Positions 17,706 to 28,367 are shown, counted from the first letter of the stretch. The stretch: 64,000 nucleotides of DNA from Tolypothrix sp. PCC 7910 (GCF_011769525.1 NZ_CP050440.1:1241501-1305500), one strand, 5' to 3'. Numbers and translations are program-made. The notes: a model not told the origin generated them from the sequence alone.

Positions 17706-18823
17706 TACTTAAACAGATTACCCAAGAATCCTTCTAGACCACCTTTACCAGTGCGGTCTCCCTTAATTTTAGCGAGCTTCTCTAACAATTCTCTCTCCTC
17801 TGGGGTTACCTTGGTAGGAATATCAATTAGTACCGTCAGCAAGTGGTCACCCCGACTTACAGGATTACCTAAGCGTGGGACACCACGATTTTCTAACTTC
17901 ATCACTGTATTAGGCTGGGTTCCCGGGGGAATAATTAGTTCCACTGGCCCATCAACCGTATCTACCTCCAAACGGCAGCCTAAAATTGCTTGCAGGTAAC
18001 TAACTTTAATTTCCGAAAGAATGTTAATGCCATCCCGATGAAATTCTTCGTCTTCATTTACGAATAAATAGACGTATAAATCTCCTGGTGGGCCTCCTCT
18101 TTGTCCTGCATCTCCTTCTTGAGAGATTCGCAAGCGCGTACCATTATCCACACCAGCGGGAATGGTGATTTTCAGCTTCTTGGTGATTTGATTTGTACCT
18201 TTACCATCACAAGCTTCACATTTATCTTCAATCACCATCCCTGTACCGTTACAGGTAGGACAAGTTGAAACTTGGGTAAAACTGCCAAAAGGCGTTCTAG
18301 TGACACGACGTACTTGACCAGAACCGCTACAAGTTGAACAAGTCCGCGGACGAGTTCCTGGTTTTGCACCGGAACCGCTACAGATATCACAGGTTTCTAG
18401 ATGCGAAATGCGAATTTCTTTCTCACCGCCAAATACCGCTTCTCTAAAATCTAACTTCAGGTCTAAGCGCAGGTCATCACCCCGTACAGGCCCACTGCGT
18501 CTTCTTTGTGTTTGACCACCCATTCCACCAGCAAAGCCGCTGAAAATGCTTTCAAAAATATCGGCAAAGCCTTCACTCACATCTTGGTAACCAGCACCTG
18601 CACCAGAGACTCCAGCTTCACCAAAACGGTTATAACGTTCTCTGATTTCTGGTTCGGAAAGTACTTCATAAGCATGATTAATTTCCTTAAACCGCTCCTC
18701 TGCTCCCGGTTCTTTGTTCACGTCTGGGTGATACTTCCGGGCTAAGCGGCGGTAGGCTTGTTTGATTTCTTCTTTGTCGGCGTCACGAGAGACACCCAGA
18801 ATTTCATAATAGTCGCGGGCCAT
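17705..18823 (-). CDS. dnaJ: Chaperone DnaJ (type I Hsp40)
   Basis: A 372-residue type I DnaJ. It has an N-terminal J domain with the HPD tripeptide (KYHPDVNKE, near residue 33) that stimulates DnaK ATPase. A Gly/Phe-rich linker follows ([19 protein letters not shown] and nearby). Four CxxCxGxG zinc motifs come next ([32 protein letters not shown]), then the C-terminal substrate domains. It lies 778 bp downstream of dnaK on the same strand, so it probably has its own promoter, and its stop codon overlaps the TusA-family start. Full length for the family. Confidence 0.95.
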   Translation of the reverse strand: MARDYYEILGVSRDADKEEIKQAYRRLARKYHPDVNKEPGAEERFKEINHAYEVLSEPEIRERYNRFGEAGVSGAGAGYQDVSEGFADIFESIFSGFAGGMGGQTQRRRSGPVRGDDLRLDLKLDFREAVFGGEKEIRISHLETCDICSGSGAKPGTRPRTCSTCSGSGQVRRVTRTPFGSFTQVSTCPTCNGTGMVIEDKCEACDGKGTNQITKKLKITIPAGVDNGTRLRISQEGDAGQRGGPPGDLYVYLFVNEDEEFHRDGINILSEIKVSYLQAILGCRLEVDTVDGPVELIIPPGTQPNTVMKLENRGVPRLGNPVSRGDHLLTVLIDIPTKVTPEERELLEKLAKIKGDRTGKGGLEGFLGNLFK

Positions 18824-19601
18824 ATAGCAAAGGTAAAAGTTAGAAGGAAGAAAGCAGAAGAGCCAATGCTGTCAACAGGTTTCCTGGCTTATTTGCCGGA
18901 GGCATTCCCGCAGGTTAGCATATGGCATGGTAGAAGCAAGAGGGTGAAAGGTAGAAGTTAATTTTTGTTAATAATTGATTTTACCTTTTCCTCTTTACAA
19001 AAATCACCAGCATATATTTAGCAACAGGCGCTTTCATCGTGGAAGATGATACAAGCCAAGGAAACGATGAGCAAAGTAAATTTCTGCTCTCTTTTCTCAT
19101 TGCCTGAGGCTGTCTCTTTTACAATTGTGCTACCTAGGTAGGGAAAACCCCGCCATCTACCAGAGGGGCTAGCCGCACCAATAGGTGTGGAAAACCCCCC
19201 ATCTGCATTTTGGTATCAGTGCTGGGACACCTTCTAGCCCACGGCAATTCGCTTCTACAATCTAGCAAAATTCGGGATTAGGGACTAGGGGCTAGGGATT
19301 AGGAATACTTTTTTTAAATTAATTGCTGATATCAATACCCATTACTTAATAGCCAATTTTCCATACTCAATACTTAATTGCGTCTAATGTGAATTTAGAA
19401 ACGCTTATGATGCCATAAGGGTTTCTAAGTTAGCCTTTTTGTCCCTATCTACAAAACTCCAAGGTTTCAAGGCTCAATTTGCATTAAACGTGAATGCTTA
19501 ATTTCTCAGATTTAGTACTTAATTGTCTGTCGCCTTTTTTCTATCGCCAATTCCCTGTCGCCAATTCCCTGTCGCCAATCCCCGTACCCAGTACCAAATA
19601 C
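18824..19601. other. dnaK-dnaJ intergenic region with paired repeats
   Basis: There is no gene over 778 bp. It holds the imperfect direct repeats at 19136-19206, a wobble-paired hairpin CCGCACC-AATA-GGTGTGG at 19173-19190, and a short CGCCAATTCCCTGT repeat near 19550-19580. No CIRCE-type operator was found. Confidence 0.55.
19136..19206. repeat. Paired GGAAAACCCC-type direct repeats, possible small RNA
   Basis: Two units of about 25 bp share the pattern AGGTNNGGAAAACCCC followed by CCATCT: 19136-19161 and 19183-19206. A hairpin (19173-19190) lies between them. The compact, structured and GC-richer look within an AT-rich spacer could mark a small RNA or a regulatory leader for dnaJ, but no promoter is identifiable. 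Confidence 0.35.
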
Positions 19602-21560
19602 CTAATCTATCGCCTCGTAATCAGCCTGTGCAGTATTTTCGTCATCAAAATCAAAGTTAAATTCTGGTATTAGGGTGCCACTAATTGGTTGCTCTGGTTG
19701 TGAGGTAAACAGTTCTTCGGAAACTTCCTGTCCCTCATCCAGTTGGTTGTTAGCGCGGTTGTAGACATTCGCACCAATGGCAAATAAGGTTTTTTGGAAG
19801 TCATCCAAATACTGCTGAAATTCCTGTACAGAAATACTGGGATTAGTCATTGCGGCTTGCAGTTGCTTGACTTTTTCATTGGCCAAAACTTTCATATCTT
19901 CGCCAATTAAATCGCCATTATCTCTGAGAGTCGAATCGTAACTAAAGAAGAGATTCTCGGCTTGATTTTTCAGTTCTACCAGTTCTTTACGACGTTTATC
20001 TTCTTCGGCAAAGGCTTCGGCTGCTTGCCTCATCCTTTCTACTTCTTGGTTACTCAAGCCACCTGTATTGGTAATGCGAATGCTTTGTTCTCTACCAGTA
20101 CCTTTGTCTTGAGCAGAAACCTTGAGGATGCCATTGACATCGATTTCAAAAGATACTTCAATTTGTGGCACACCACGGGGGGCTGGGGGAATTCCTGCTA
20201 ACAGGAACTTACCCAAACTTTTGTTATCCCGCGCCATTGCGCGTTCACCTTGGAGAACATGAATTTCGACGGAGGTTTGCCCATCAACGGCGGTGGAAAA
20301 AACCTGGGATCTGCTAGTAGGAATTGTTGTGTTACGTTCAATGATTTTGGTAAAAACTTCTCCCAAAGTTTCAATTCCCAAAGACAGGGGAATTACATCC
20401 AATAGCAAGAGATTATCGACTTCACCACCAATCACACCAGCTTGGACAGCCGCACCCAATGCTACAGCTTCATCAGGGTTAACCGAGCGATCGGGTGTTT
20501 TACCATTGAAAAACTTGATGAGAGCGTTTTGAACAGCAGGAATGCGAGTAGAACCACCAACCAAAATGATCCGATCTATATCTTGTGCTTTGTGATCGGA
20601 ATCCTTGAGCGCTTGAATCATCGGTTCGATGGTAGCTTCAATCAAATGGGCTGTCAGTTCTTCAAATTTCGAGCGGCTGAGTTCAAGTTCTAGATGCTTC
20701 GGGCCTGTTTCATCGGCGGTAATAAAAGGCAAGTTAATCGAGGTGCTTGCCATGTGAGACAGTTCAATTTTTGCCTTTTCTGCTGCTTCCCTGAGCCGTT
20801 GCAGAGCCATCTTGTCTTGGGAAAGGTCAATTTTCTCTTCTTGCACGAAGCGTTCAACAATCCAGCGAATCACACAGTCATCAAAGTCGTCACCACCCAG
20901 CTGATTATTACCATTGGTGGCTTTGACTTCAAAAACTCCATCTCCCAATTGCAGGATGGATACGTCAAAGGTACCGCCTCCCAAGTCAAAGACTAAAATT
21001 AACTGTTCATCATTGTGCTTATCTAAACCAAAGGCTAATGCAGCCGCAGTCGGTTCGTTAATGATTCGTAAGACTTCTAACCCGGCAATGGTACCTGCGT
21101 CTTTGGTAGCTTGCCTTTGGGCATCTGTGAAATATGCTGGTACGGTAATTACTGCCTGAGTAACAGTTTCACCCAGAAAATTTTCTGCATCCTGTTTGAG
21201 TTTCTGTAGAATCATGGCAGAAACTTCTTGGGGTGTATAATTACGTCCGCGAATTTGGACATCAACGGTATCATCGCGACCTTTCACACATTGATAAGGC
21301 GAGCGATCGCGTTCTGTTGCGGTTTCTTCCCAGCGCCGACCAATAAATCTTTTAATACTAAATACTGTGTTTTCGGCATTTGTGACGGCTTGTCGCTTTG
21401 CCAGCTGACCAACCAAGCGATCGCCCCCCTTGCCAAATCCCACAATACTAGGAGTAGTGCGTCCACCCTCGGAATTAGCGATCACCACTGGTTGACCGCC
21501 TTCTAAAACTGCAACGCAACTGTTCGTAGTACCTAAATCGATCCCAATAACTTTTCCCAT
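19602..21560 (-). CDS. dnaK: Molecular chaperone DnaK (Hsp70)
   Basis: A 652-residue Hsp70. The N-terminal ATPase domain starts with [18 protein letters not shown] and has the phosphate 2 motif [15 protein letters not shown] and the adenosine motif [13 protein letters not shown]. The substrate-binding domain follows with [20 protein letters not shown]. The C-terminal lid ends in an acidic tail ([17 protein letters not shown]) rather than the EEVD of cytosolic eukaryotic Hsp70. Cyanobacteria have two to three DnaK paralogues; this copy clusters with grpE and dnaJ, as the main stress-induced copy does. It lies 330 bp downstream of grpE on the same strand. Confidence 0.95.
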   Translation of the reverse strand: MGKVIGIDLGTTNSCVAVLEGGQPVVIANSEGGRTTPSIVGFGKGGDRLVGQLAKRQAVTNAENTVFSIKRFIGRRWEETATERDRSPYQCVKGRDDTVDVQIRGRNYTPQEVSAMILQKLKQDAENFLGETVTQAVITVPAYFTDAQRQATKDAGTIAGLEVLRIINEPTAAALAFGLDKHNDEQLILVFDLGGGTFDVSILQLGDGVFEVKATNGNNQLGGDDFDDCVIRWIVERFVQEEKIDLSQDKMALQRLREAAEKAKIELSHMASTSINLPFITADETGPKHLELELSRSKFEELTAHLIEATIEPMIQALKDSDHKAQDIDRIILVGGSTRIPAVQNALIKFFNGKTPDRSVNPDEAVALGAAVQAGVIGGEVDNLLLLDVIPLSLGIETLGEVFTKIIERNTTIPTSRSQVFSTAVDGQTSVEIHVLQGERAMARDNKSLGKFLLAGIPPAPRGVPQIEVSFEIDVNGILKVSAQDKGTGREQSIRITNTGGLSNQEVERMRQAAEAFAEEDKRRKELVELKNQAENLFFSYDSTLRDNGDLIGEDMKVLANEKVKQLQAAMTNPSISVQEFQQYLDDFQKTLFAIGANVYNRANNQLDEGQEVSEELFTSQPEQPISGTLIPEFNFDFDDENTAQADYEAID

Positions 21561-21890
21561 ACTGCTCAGTATATTTACGTACTTATGCTGCCGTGAGGCT
21601 TTGCGGACTATCTTATGTTATTTTTTTGCTACAGGCTAACACTCACGACACCGCTTAAGACAATCTGGTTACTGGGGGTAAGCAAGAAGTTACAGAATTG
21701 GATCGGTAAGTGGTTACTTTACTTAGGGGCGGCTTCTGGTCACAGAGCCGCACCTTGTGTGAGAGCACCACTCAATGACGGCTTGCTAAACTTCGGTTAA
21801 TGGTCAACAGACCTACCTCGATCAAGATCTGTGATGCTCGCCCTCGCAACAACCAAGGCACTTTTGGTCAGTGAGGCGAGCAACTACAGA
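21561..21890. other. grpE-dnaK intergenic region
   Basis: There is no gene over 330 bp. The main structure is the long hairpin at 21828-21890 just downstream of grpE; the rest would contain the dnaK promoter (minus strand). Confidence 0.55.
21828..21890 (-). terminator. Long stem-loop directly after grpE
   Basis: Arms TCTGTGATGCTCGCCCTCGC (21828-21847) and GTGAGGCGAGCAACTACAGA (21871-21890) pair over most of their length, with an inner ACCAA/TTGGT stem. It begins at the base after the grpE stop, without a strong T-run, so it could be a terminator, an attenuator or an RNA-stabilising structure between grpE and dnaK. Confidence 0.45.
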
Positions 21891-22637
21891 TTAAGAGTTG
21901 TCAGAACTCGACTGATTATCTTGTGCTGGTGATGTATCTTCCTTGGGAGCAGCTACCTTCACCATTGCATGGCGCAGTACGCGTTCACCCAAGTAATATC
22001 CGCGTACTAACTCTTCTAACACTGTTCCTTCTGGATGTTCATCCGTAGGTTCGCGCATTACGGCTTCATGCAGATTAGGATCGAATTCTTGACCTTCGGG
22101 ACGCATTGGAGATACACCTAAGCGTTTCAAGCAGTCTACTAATTGCTTGTAAACACCTTGATAGCTTTTATGAATTGTCATTTCGCTATCGGTTTGGGGT
22201 TTGAGGTGCGATCGCGCCCGCTCAAAATTATCGACTACTGGCAGCAATTCCGTAATCGTATTCCGCTTCACCTGTACTTCTAAATCTTCTTTTTCTTTTT
22301 GGTTGCGTTTGCGGTAATTCTCAAAATCTGCCGCAATTCGCAGATATTGAGTGCTGCGCTCTTCTAGTTGCGCTTTGAGAGACTCAATTTGTTGAGTCAA
22401 TCCTGCTAAAGCGGCCGTTTGTTCTTCGGTTCTCTCAGAAGCTGCAACACCATTGTCAGGTGTAGCTGGTGTATCTCCTGATACATTTGTTGTGGCTGCC
22501 ACTGGCTCAGTCACCTCGCTGCCAGATTCGTTAAAGTTTATTTGGGCTGCGGAGTCGCTCATCATTGCTTGCTTTACCTCTATTGGTTCACCCAATTGCT
22601 GGCTTGTATTGTTTACCTGTTTATTTTCGTCTATCAT
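21891..22637 (-). CDS. grpE: Nucleotide exchange factor GrpE
   Basis: A 248-residue protein, cofactor of DnaK that promotes ADP release. The N-terminal 80 residues are low-complexity and acidic (Glu/Thr/Ala-rich) as in cyanobacterial GrpE. A long coiled-coil helix follows (about 85-130; [20 protein letters not shown] and onwards), then the conserved [14 protein letters not shown] segment and the beta domain ending in [13 protein letters not shown]-type residues ([17 protein letters not shown]). It is the first gene of the grpE-dnaK-dnaJ cluster and is divergent from pilB. Confidence 0.93.
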   Translation of the reverse strand: MIDENKQVNNTSQQLGEPIEVKQAMMSDSAAQINFNESGSEVTEPVAATTNVSGDTPATPDNGVAASERTEEQTAALAGLTQQIESLKAQLEERSTQYLRIAADFENYRKRNQKEKEDLEVQVKRNTITELLPVVDNFERARSHLKPQTDSEMTIHKSYQGVYKQLVDCLKRLGVSPMRPEGQEFDPNLHEAVMREPTDEHPEGTVLEELVRGYYLGERVLRHAMVKVAAPKEDTSPAQDNQSSSDNS

Positions 22638-23049
22638 TGTCCACTCATCCCAGATACTATTTATGGCATGATTTCACCACACAAATTGAGGTGGTTTTCT
22701 TGCTCATACTTTTCCTGGAAGTGATGTCACCGTCATCTTATTGTGACAAATGGTGAACGCATTAGCGTATATGCTCCTAGGGCGGTAACCCGAACGTCGT
22801 TGCTGGAGTGAGATGCGATCGCCTTTTACCTCAATTATTTTACTTATAAGTTATTTTTTTTACTACATTGGGCATGAGTATGGAGCATTTGTCATTTGGT
22901 ATTTCTCCCCATTACCAATTACCCATTACCTAGTCCTTATCCCTCAGCATGAAAAATATTTAGTGATAATTTACTCACTGTAAATGAGAATTCTGTGGCA
23001 CAGCCTGGGAATACTTTATTCAGAGGTTTTCCCTACCCATTGCTCATTT
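22638..23049. other. Divergent grpE/pilB intergenic region
   Basis: There is no gene. It contains an ACCAATTACCCATTACC repeat fragment (about 22914-22932) and one HIP1-like site. Promoters for both genes must lie here; none is certain enough to mark. Confidence 0.5.
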
Positions 23050-25065
23050 ATGACTTACTCGTCACCGCAACGGCGCAGTACCGCTCTAACTACAAAAACA
23101 GAGTTTTCGCCCTTTGGCAACAAGCTAGTACAGACTGGCTATGTGAATAGCGAACAGATGAGACAGGCGCTAATTGACAGCCGCAAGTCTGGTATCCCCC
23201 TAACGGAGATGCTAGAGTCAATCACTGGCCGGCAATTATCACCTGAGTTAGTTAGACAATACAAGAAACAACAGTTATTTGAATTAAAAATACTATACGG
23301 GGTTGAATTCCTCGATCCGGAGGTCAACCAACTTGCTAATACGATGGTGGGGAGGTTAATTGAAACCCTCATTCCCGTAGACATTTGTCGTCGCCATCGC
23401 TTAATACCCCTATCAAAACATGACGACCAAACCCCACCTTGTGTTTTAGTGGCAATGGTCGATCCGGATAATTTAGAAGCTTCCGATGATCTCAACCGCA
23501 TCTTGCGCCCACAAGGCTTAGCTTTGCAGCGCATGGTAATTACCCAGGAAGACTATCAACAGCTGATCAATCAATACCTAGATGAACTAGCTATTAGGCA
23601 AAAACATCTAGAACAAGAAAAGTTTACAGATATCAATCAAGATTTAGAAAACCTGAATAATCTTGATATAGAAGATGCTCCTGATGATATGGAGGCTGAT
23701 TTAGGAGCAGCGATGAAAGGTGCAGAAGATGCACCAGTCATCAATCTTGTCAATAGAATTCTGGCTAAAGCCTTGCATGAAAAGGTTTCGGATATTCACA
23801 TTGAACCGCAGGAAGAAAATCTCCGCATTCGCTTTCGTAAGGATGGGGTGCTGCGTCAAGCGTTTGACCCCCTGCCGAAAAAAATCGTGGCGGCGGTAAC
23901 AGCCAGGTTTAAAATCATTTCTAGCCTAGACATTGCGGAGAGACGTTTACCCCAAGACGGACGTATCCGGCGGATGTTTGAGGGACGTAAAGTCGATTTC
24001 CGCGTCAACACCTTACCCAGTCGCTACGGGGAAAAGATTTGTCTGCGGATTTTGGATAATTCCTCAACTCAACTCGGATTACATAAGCTGATTACTGACC
24101 AAGAAACCTTAGATATTGTTAAGGACATGGTCAGCCGTCCCTTTGGTTTGATTTTGGTTACAGGCCCTACTGGTTCTGGTAAAACGACATCGTTATATTC
24201 GGCGTTGGCAGAAAAGAACGATCCTGGAGTCAACATCAGTACAGTAGAAGACCCAATTGAGTACAGTTTGCCAGGGATTACTCAAGTACAAGTAATTCGG
24301 GAAAAAGGGCTAGATTTTGCTACCGCTTTGCGGGCTTTTTTGCGGCAAGATCCAGATGTGTTACTCGTGGGTGAAACCAGAGACAAAGAAACTGCAAAAA
24401 CTGCAATTGAGGCAGCCTTAACAGGTCACTTAGTATTAACCACCTTACACACCAATGATGCCCCAGGTGCGATCGCTCGTTTGGGAGAAATGGGCATTGA
24501 ACCTTTCATGGTTTCTAGTTCTTTGATTGGTGTATTAGCACAACGTTTGGTTAGGCGTGTTTGTCCTGATTGTCGTATTCCCTATACTCCTACAACCGAA
24601 GAACTGGCTCGTTATGGTATGTCTGCTTCTCAAGAAGTCAATGTCACTTTCTACAAAGCTAATTCCTTGCCTAACGAAGCCCAGGCCGAAGCTAAAGCCA
24701 AAGGTCAACAAGTATGTTCCACCTGTAATGGCGTTGGATATAAAGGGCGTTGTGGTGTTTATGAAGTTATGCGAATCACCGAAAACTTACAAACTCTGAT
24801 CAACGAAGAAGCACCAACGGAACGAATTAAGGAAGTCGCAGTAGAAGAAGGGATGAAAACCTTGCTGGCTTACAGCCTAGATTTAGTTCGCCAAGGCTCA
24901 ACCACCCTAGAAGAAGTCGAGCGAGTCACGTTTACTGATACCGGTTTGGAAGCTGAGCTAAAAGCTAAACGCAAGAGTGGGCTGACGTGCCGCACTTGTG
25001 ATGCCACTTTACAACCGGAATGGTTAGATTGTCCCTACTGTATGACACCTCGCTTTTCTGATTAG
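23050..25065 (+). CDS. pilB: Type IV pilus extension ATPase
   Basis: A GspE/PilB secretion ATPase that drives pilin polymerisation for twitching motility and DNA uptake. It is read as 671 residues from the ATG at 23050 (MTYSSPQRRST); the ATG 22 codons upstream is less likely, as its extra residues are unrelated. Domains: MshEN-like N-terminus, Walker A GPTGSGKTTSLYS, Walker B with Asp-box (DVLLVGETRDKET), the His-box region (LTTLHTNDAPGAIARL), and the zinc-binding CPDC/CSTC region. The last 30 residues add CRTC-x10-CPYC, a second zinc-ribbon-like tail. It is the first gene of pilB-pilT-pilC. Confidence 0.93.
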   Translation: MTYSSPQRRSTALTTKTEFSPFGNKLVQTGYVNSEQMRQALIDSRKSGIPLTEMLESITGRQLSPELVRQYKKQQLFELKILYGVEFLDPEVNQLANTMVGRLIETLIPVDICRRHRLIPLSKHDDQTPPCVLVAMVDPDNLEASDDLNRILRPQGLALQRMVITQEDYQQLINQYLDELAIRQKHLEQEKFTDINQDLENLNNLDIEDAPDDMEADLGAAMKGAEDAPVINLVNRILAKALHEKVSDIHIEPQEENLRIRFRKDGVLRQAFDPLPKKIVAAVTARFKIISSLDIAERRLPQDGRIRRMFEGRKVDFRVNTLPSRYGEKICLRILDNSSTQLGLHKLITDQETLDIVKDMVSRPFGLILVTGPTGSGKTTSLYSALAEKNDPGVNISTVEDPIEYSLPGITQVQVIREKGLDFATALRAFLRQDPDVLLVGETRDKETAKTAIEAALTGHLVLTTLHTNDAPGAIARLGEMGIEPFMVSSSLIGVLAQRLVRRVCPDCRIPYTPTTEELARYGMSASQEVNVTFYKANSLPNEAQAEAKAKGQQVCSTCNGVGYKGRCGVYEVMRITENLQTLINEEAPTERIKEVAVEEGMKTLLAYSLDLVRQGSTTLEEVERVTFTDTGLEAELKAKRKSGLTCRTCDATLQPEWLDCPYCMTPRFSD

Positions 25066-25117
25066 TCAAAAGTCAAACAACAGATGACAAATAACAAACA
25101 ACTAGGGAGACAAAACT

Positions 25118-26245
25118 ATGGAGATGATGATTGAAGACTTGATGGAGCAGATGATTGAAATGGGGGGTTCGGATATGCATTTATCCGCAGGTTTACCACC
25201 CTATTTCCGGATTAGTGGCAAACTCACTCCCATAGGCGAGCATGTATTGACTGCAGATCAGTGTCAGAGACTGATTTTTAGTATGCTCAACAATACTCAG
25301 CGTAAAACTTTAGAACAGACCTGGGAACTAGATTGTTCTTATGGTGTAAAAGGCTTGGCTCGGTTCCGCGTCAATGTTTATAAGGATCGTGGTTCCTACG
25401 CTGCTTGTTTACGTGCTCTCAGCTCCAAAATTCCTAACTTTGACAAATTAGGGTTGCCAGATGTAGTCCGGGAAATGACAGAAAAGCCCAGAGGATTGAT
25501 TTTGGTGACAGGGCCCACTGGTTCTGGTAAGACAACTACCTTGGCGGCAATGATTGACTTGATTAACCGCACCAAGGCAGAGCATATCTTGACGGTGGAA
25601 GATCCAATTGAATTTGTGTATGAACCAATTAAAAGCTTGGTTCACCAGCGACAACTTGGTGAAGATACCAAGAGTTTTGCTAATGCTTTAAAAGCAGCTT
25701 TGCGGGAAGATCCAGATATTATTCTGGTTGGGGAAATGCGGGATTTAGAAACGATTTCTTTGGCTATTTCTGCTGCGGAAACAGGGCACTTAGTATTTGG
25801 AACTTTGCACACCAGTTCTGCTGCACAGACTGTTGACCGGATTATTGACGTTTTCCCCCACGAAAGACAAACCCAGGTACGGGTTCAGTTGTCAAACTCT
25901 CTAGTAGCTGTGTTTAGCCAAACTTTAGTACCCAAGAAAAATCCCAAACCAGGTGAATATGGTCGGGTGATGGCTCAAGAAATTATGGTTATTACTCCTG
26001 CTATTTCTAACTTAATTCGAGAAGGGAAAACATCTCAAATTTACTCCGCAATCCAGACTGGGGGTAAGTTGGGTATGCAAACCCTAGAAAAAGTTTTAGC
26101 TGATTTGTATAAAGCGGGAACTATCTCTTTTGAAGCTGCTATGTCTAAAACTTCTAAGCCTGATGAAATTCAACGTCTCATTGGTGGAGCACCACAAGCA
26201 GCAGGAGCAAAACCTGGTGCTAATGGTGTTGCAAAAGCTCATTAA
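25118..26245 (+). CDS. pilT: Type IV pilus retraction ATPase
   Basis: A 375-residue PilT that depolymerises the pilus during retraction. It has Walker A GPTGSGKTTTLAAM, the Asp-box/Walker B DPDIILVGEMRDLET, the His-box LVFGTLHTSSAAQTVDRI, and the PilT-specific AIRNLIRE-type motif, here AISNLIREGK, near the C-terminus. It lies 52 bp after pilB with AGGGAG before its start, and before pilC, the standard cyanobacterial order. The length fits the family. Confidence 0.95.
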   Translation: MEMMIEDLMEQMIEMGGSDMHLSAGLPPYFRISGKLTPIGEHVLTADQCQRLIFSMLNNTQRKTLEQTWELDCSYGVKGLARFRVNVYKDRGSYAACLRALSSKIPNFDKLGLPDVVREMTEKPRGLILVTGPTGSGKTTTLAAMIDLINRTKAEHILTVEDPIEFVYEPIKSLVHQRQLGEDTKSFANALKAALREDPDIILVGEMRDLETISLAISAAETGHLVFGTLHTSSAAQTVDRIIDVFPHERQTQVRVQLSNSLVAVFSQTLVPKKNPKPGEYGRVMAQEIMVITPAISNLIREGKTSQIYSAIQTGGKLGMQTLEKVLADLYKAGTISFEAAMSKTSKPDEIQRLIGGAPQAAGAKPGANGVAKAH

Positions 26246-26348
26246 TGAAGAGCAAAAATTAGGGTGCAAGGGAGAACAAGATAAATAATTAATTTTGACC
26301 CTTGACCCTTGACCTTTGACCTTTAAACTATTTTAAATTTATTAATCT

Positions 26349-27569
26349 ATGCCTACCTATGTTGCCCGCGTGCGGGACTCACAAGGAAAATCCAGAACTG
26401 AAAAATTTACCGCTGAATCCTTGGCTCAAGCCCGTACTAATCTGAGAGACCAAGGTTTAGTTGTCCAAGATTTGAAAGAATCCAAAGGTGGATTTAACTT
26501 TGACTTACAGAAATTTCAGACATCAATGGTCAAAGTTTCTGTTAAAGATAAAGCAGTTTTTTCTCGCCAATTTGCCGTTTTAACCAATGCAGGTGTAGCG
26601 ATTGTTAGAAGTTTAGGAGTACTTTCGGAACAATGTAGCAATCCTAAATTAAAAGTAGCTTTGAATGATATTAGTAATGATGTGCAAAGTGGGACAAATC
26701 TTTCAGATGCAATGCGGAAGCATCCTGATTGCTTTGATAATTTGTATGTCAGTATGGTTCAAGCTGGCGAAATTGGTGGGGTGCTAGACGATGTATTAAA
26801 TCGGTTAGCTAAGTTATTAGAAGATGTAGCACGCCTACAAAATCAAATCAAAGCTGCGTTGTCTTATCCTATGGTTGTTGGTTTTTTAGCAACATCAATC
26901 TTTGTCGGGATGACTGTTTTTTTGATTCCAATTTTTGCCAAAATCTTTAAAGACATCGGTATAGAATTACCTCCTCTAACACAGTTTTTGATGGATTGTA
27001 GTGCAATATTACGCAGTTTATGGTCTGTAGTGATTATTGCTGTACTTGTCGGTCTATCAATTGCCTATAAACAGTATTACAAAACTGCTGTTGGTAAACA
27101 AACAATAGACCGTATCTCTCTAAAGGTGCCTTTGTTTGGTGATTTGATTCAAAAATCATCAGTTGCCCGCTTTAGCCGTACTTTTGGATCATTAACTCGT
27201 TCTGGTGTACCTATCCTCACTTGTTTAGAAATTGTCCGAGATACATCAGGAAATCAAATTGTCGCTAATGCCATAGATGCAGCCCGAATAGAAATTCAAC
27301 AAGGTGGCATGATTAGTGTTGCTTTGCAAAAAGATGCCGTTTTTCCAGCTATGGCAATTCAGATGATTAGCATTGGCGAAGAAACTGGGGAATTAGATGG
27401 GATGTTAATGAAAGTTGCTGACTTTTATGAAGATGAAGTTGAGCAAGCAGTTAAAGCATTAACTAGTGTTTTAGAACCACTAATGATTGTTGTCTTAGGG
27501 GGTATGGTTGGGACAATTTTGTTAGCGATGTATCTGCCTATGTTCAAGGTATTTGAAAAGATGGGCTAA
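26349..27569 (+). CDS. pilC: Type IV pilus inner-membrane platform protein
   Basis: A 406-residue GspF/PilC family polytopic protein. It has two T2SF domains, each with a cytosolic helical bundle and a transmembrane pair. The first follows FSRQFAVLTNAGVAIVRSL (about 73-91) and the second follows FSRTFGSLTRSGVPIL (about 275-290). Hydrophobic segments are near 172-196, 222-240 and 372-397. It anchors the PilB/PilT motors under the pilus. It is transcribed with pilT (103-bp spacer that holds a short CTTGACC-type repeat). Confidence 0.92.
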   Translation: MPTYVARVRDSQGKSRTEKFTAESLAQARTNLRDQGLVVQDLKESKGGFNFDLQKFQTSMVKVSVKDKAVFSRQFAVLTNAGVAIVRSLGVLSEQCSNPKLKVALNDISNDVQSGTNLSDAMRKHPDCFDNLYVSMVQAGEIGGVLDDVLNRLAKLLEDVARLQNQIKAALSYPMVVGFLATSIFVGMTVFLIPIFAKIFKDIGIELPPLTQFLMDCSAILRSLWSVVIIAVLVGLSIAYKQYYKTAVGKQTIDRISLKVPLFGDLIQKSSVARFSRTFGSLTRSGVPILTCLEIVRDTSGNQIVANAIDAARIEIQQGGMISVALQKDAVFPAMAIQMISIGEETGELDGMLMKVADFYEDEVEQAVKALTSVLEPLMIVVLGGMVGTILLAMYLPMFKVFEKMG

Positions 27570-27672
27570 GAAAGGCTAAAGGCAAAAGGATGAAATTATT
27601 TGATTAGTCAGATTTCATCCTTAGACATAACATTTTCTAATTCATATTTCATAGTTCATCTTTCACAGAAAT

Positions 27673-28230
27673 ATGCCTGTGCAAAAATCTGATTACGAAG
27701 CTAGCTTGGCGGAGTATAGTCATCATCTTACTGCGATCGCTTTATTAAAACAGCATCGGCCTTACTTAGAGATGATTCCTAGCCTACGCCGCCCAGATGA
27801 AAGTGTTATCGTGATTCCTTTGCCTATTGTGCGTCTGCGGCAAATTGAAACCACTGCCACCCACACAACTTGCTTACCCTGTGATGTGGCAATTCTGATG
27901 TGCGATCCAGAGTGGAAAGTGAAAACGGGAGCCGAGATTTTAATTTTTATTCATCGTCCCCATGAAGATTTTTCGGAATTATTGGGACGTTGGCGACAAA
28001 CTCAAGTTCTCTTAGACACAGATTATGAGTGGCTAATGCCTGAACGCCACAGTCATATTTTGAGTGAAGGAGCTAATAGTGTATATCCCTTATTTTTACT
28101 TTTTAGCGAGACTTCAGAACGTATTCAGCGAGGTCTTTTAGGAGCAGAACTTCCATTTATCATCCAAAAACCCCAACCAATTTTTGAAGAAGAAAGTAGG
28201 AATGAAGAGGGTTTAGAGATTATGGATTAG
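27673..28230 (+). CDS. Conserved-looking protein of unknown function next to pilC
   Basis: A 185-residue soluble protein that I do not recognise. The N-terminus is helical (YEASLAEYSHHLTAIALLKQ) and the central part contains alternating hydrophobic strands (SVIVIPLPIVRLRQIE; CDVAILMCDPEWK; AEILIFIHRPHEDF). The C-terminus is acidic (EEESRNEEGLEIMD). It follows pilC on the same strand by 103 bp, so a pilus-related role is possible but not shown. No signal peptide or membrane segment is seen. Confidence 0.6.
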   Translation: MPVQKSDYEASLAEYSHHLTAIALLKQHRPYLEMIPSLRRPDESVIVIPLPIVRLRQIETTATHTTCLPCDVAILMCDPEWKVKTGAEILIFIHRPHEDFSELLGRWRQTQVLLDTDYEWLMPERHSHILSEGANSVYPLFLLFSETSERIQRGLLGAELPFIIQKPQPIFEEESRNEEGLEIMD

Positions 28231-28281
28231 GAACTAGAGATTAGTGAAAATTAATTCTGTCTTGCAAAAAATCTTTGTTAG

Positions 28282-28301
28282 GGGCGAACAGCTGTTCGCC
28301 C
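28282..28301. terminator. 20-bp perfect palindrome between convergent genes
   Basis: GGGCGAACAG pairs perfectly with CTGTTCGCCC. It sits between the convergent 3' ends at 28230 and 28368, so it may terminate transcription from both sides. Similar palindromes are common in Nostocales spacers, so it may also simply be a repeat. Confidence 0.45.
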
Positions 28302-28367
28302 TTAGATTATTTCTAGAGATGTCTAGGAGTGATTAGATTAGGACAGAGAAATAACGGACACATCCCA

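Noticed and set aside
18824-22750. CIRCE (HrcA operator) upstream of grpE, dnaK or dnaJ
   Set aside because: No TTAGCACTC-N9-GAGTGCTAA type sequence was found in any of the spacers.
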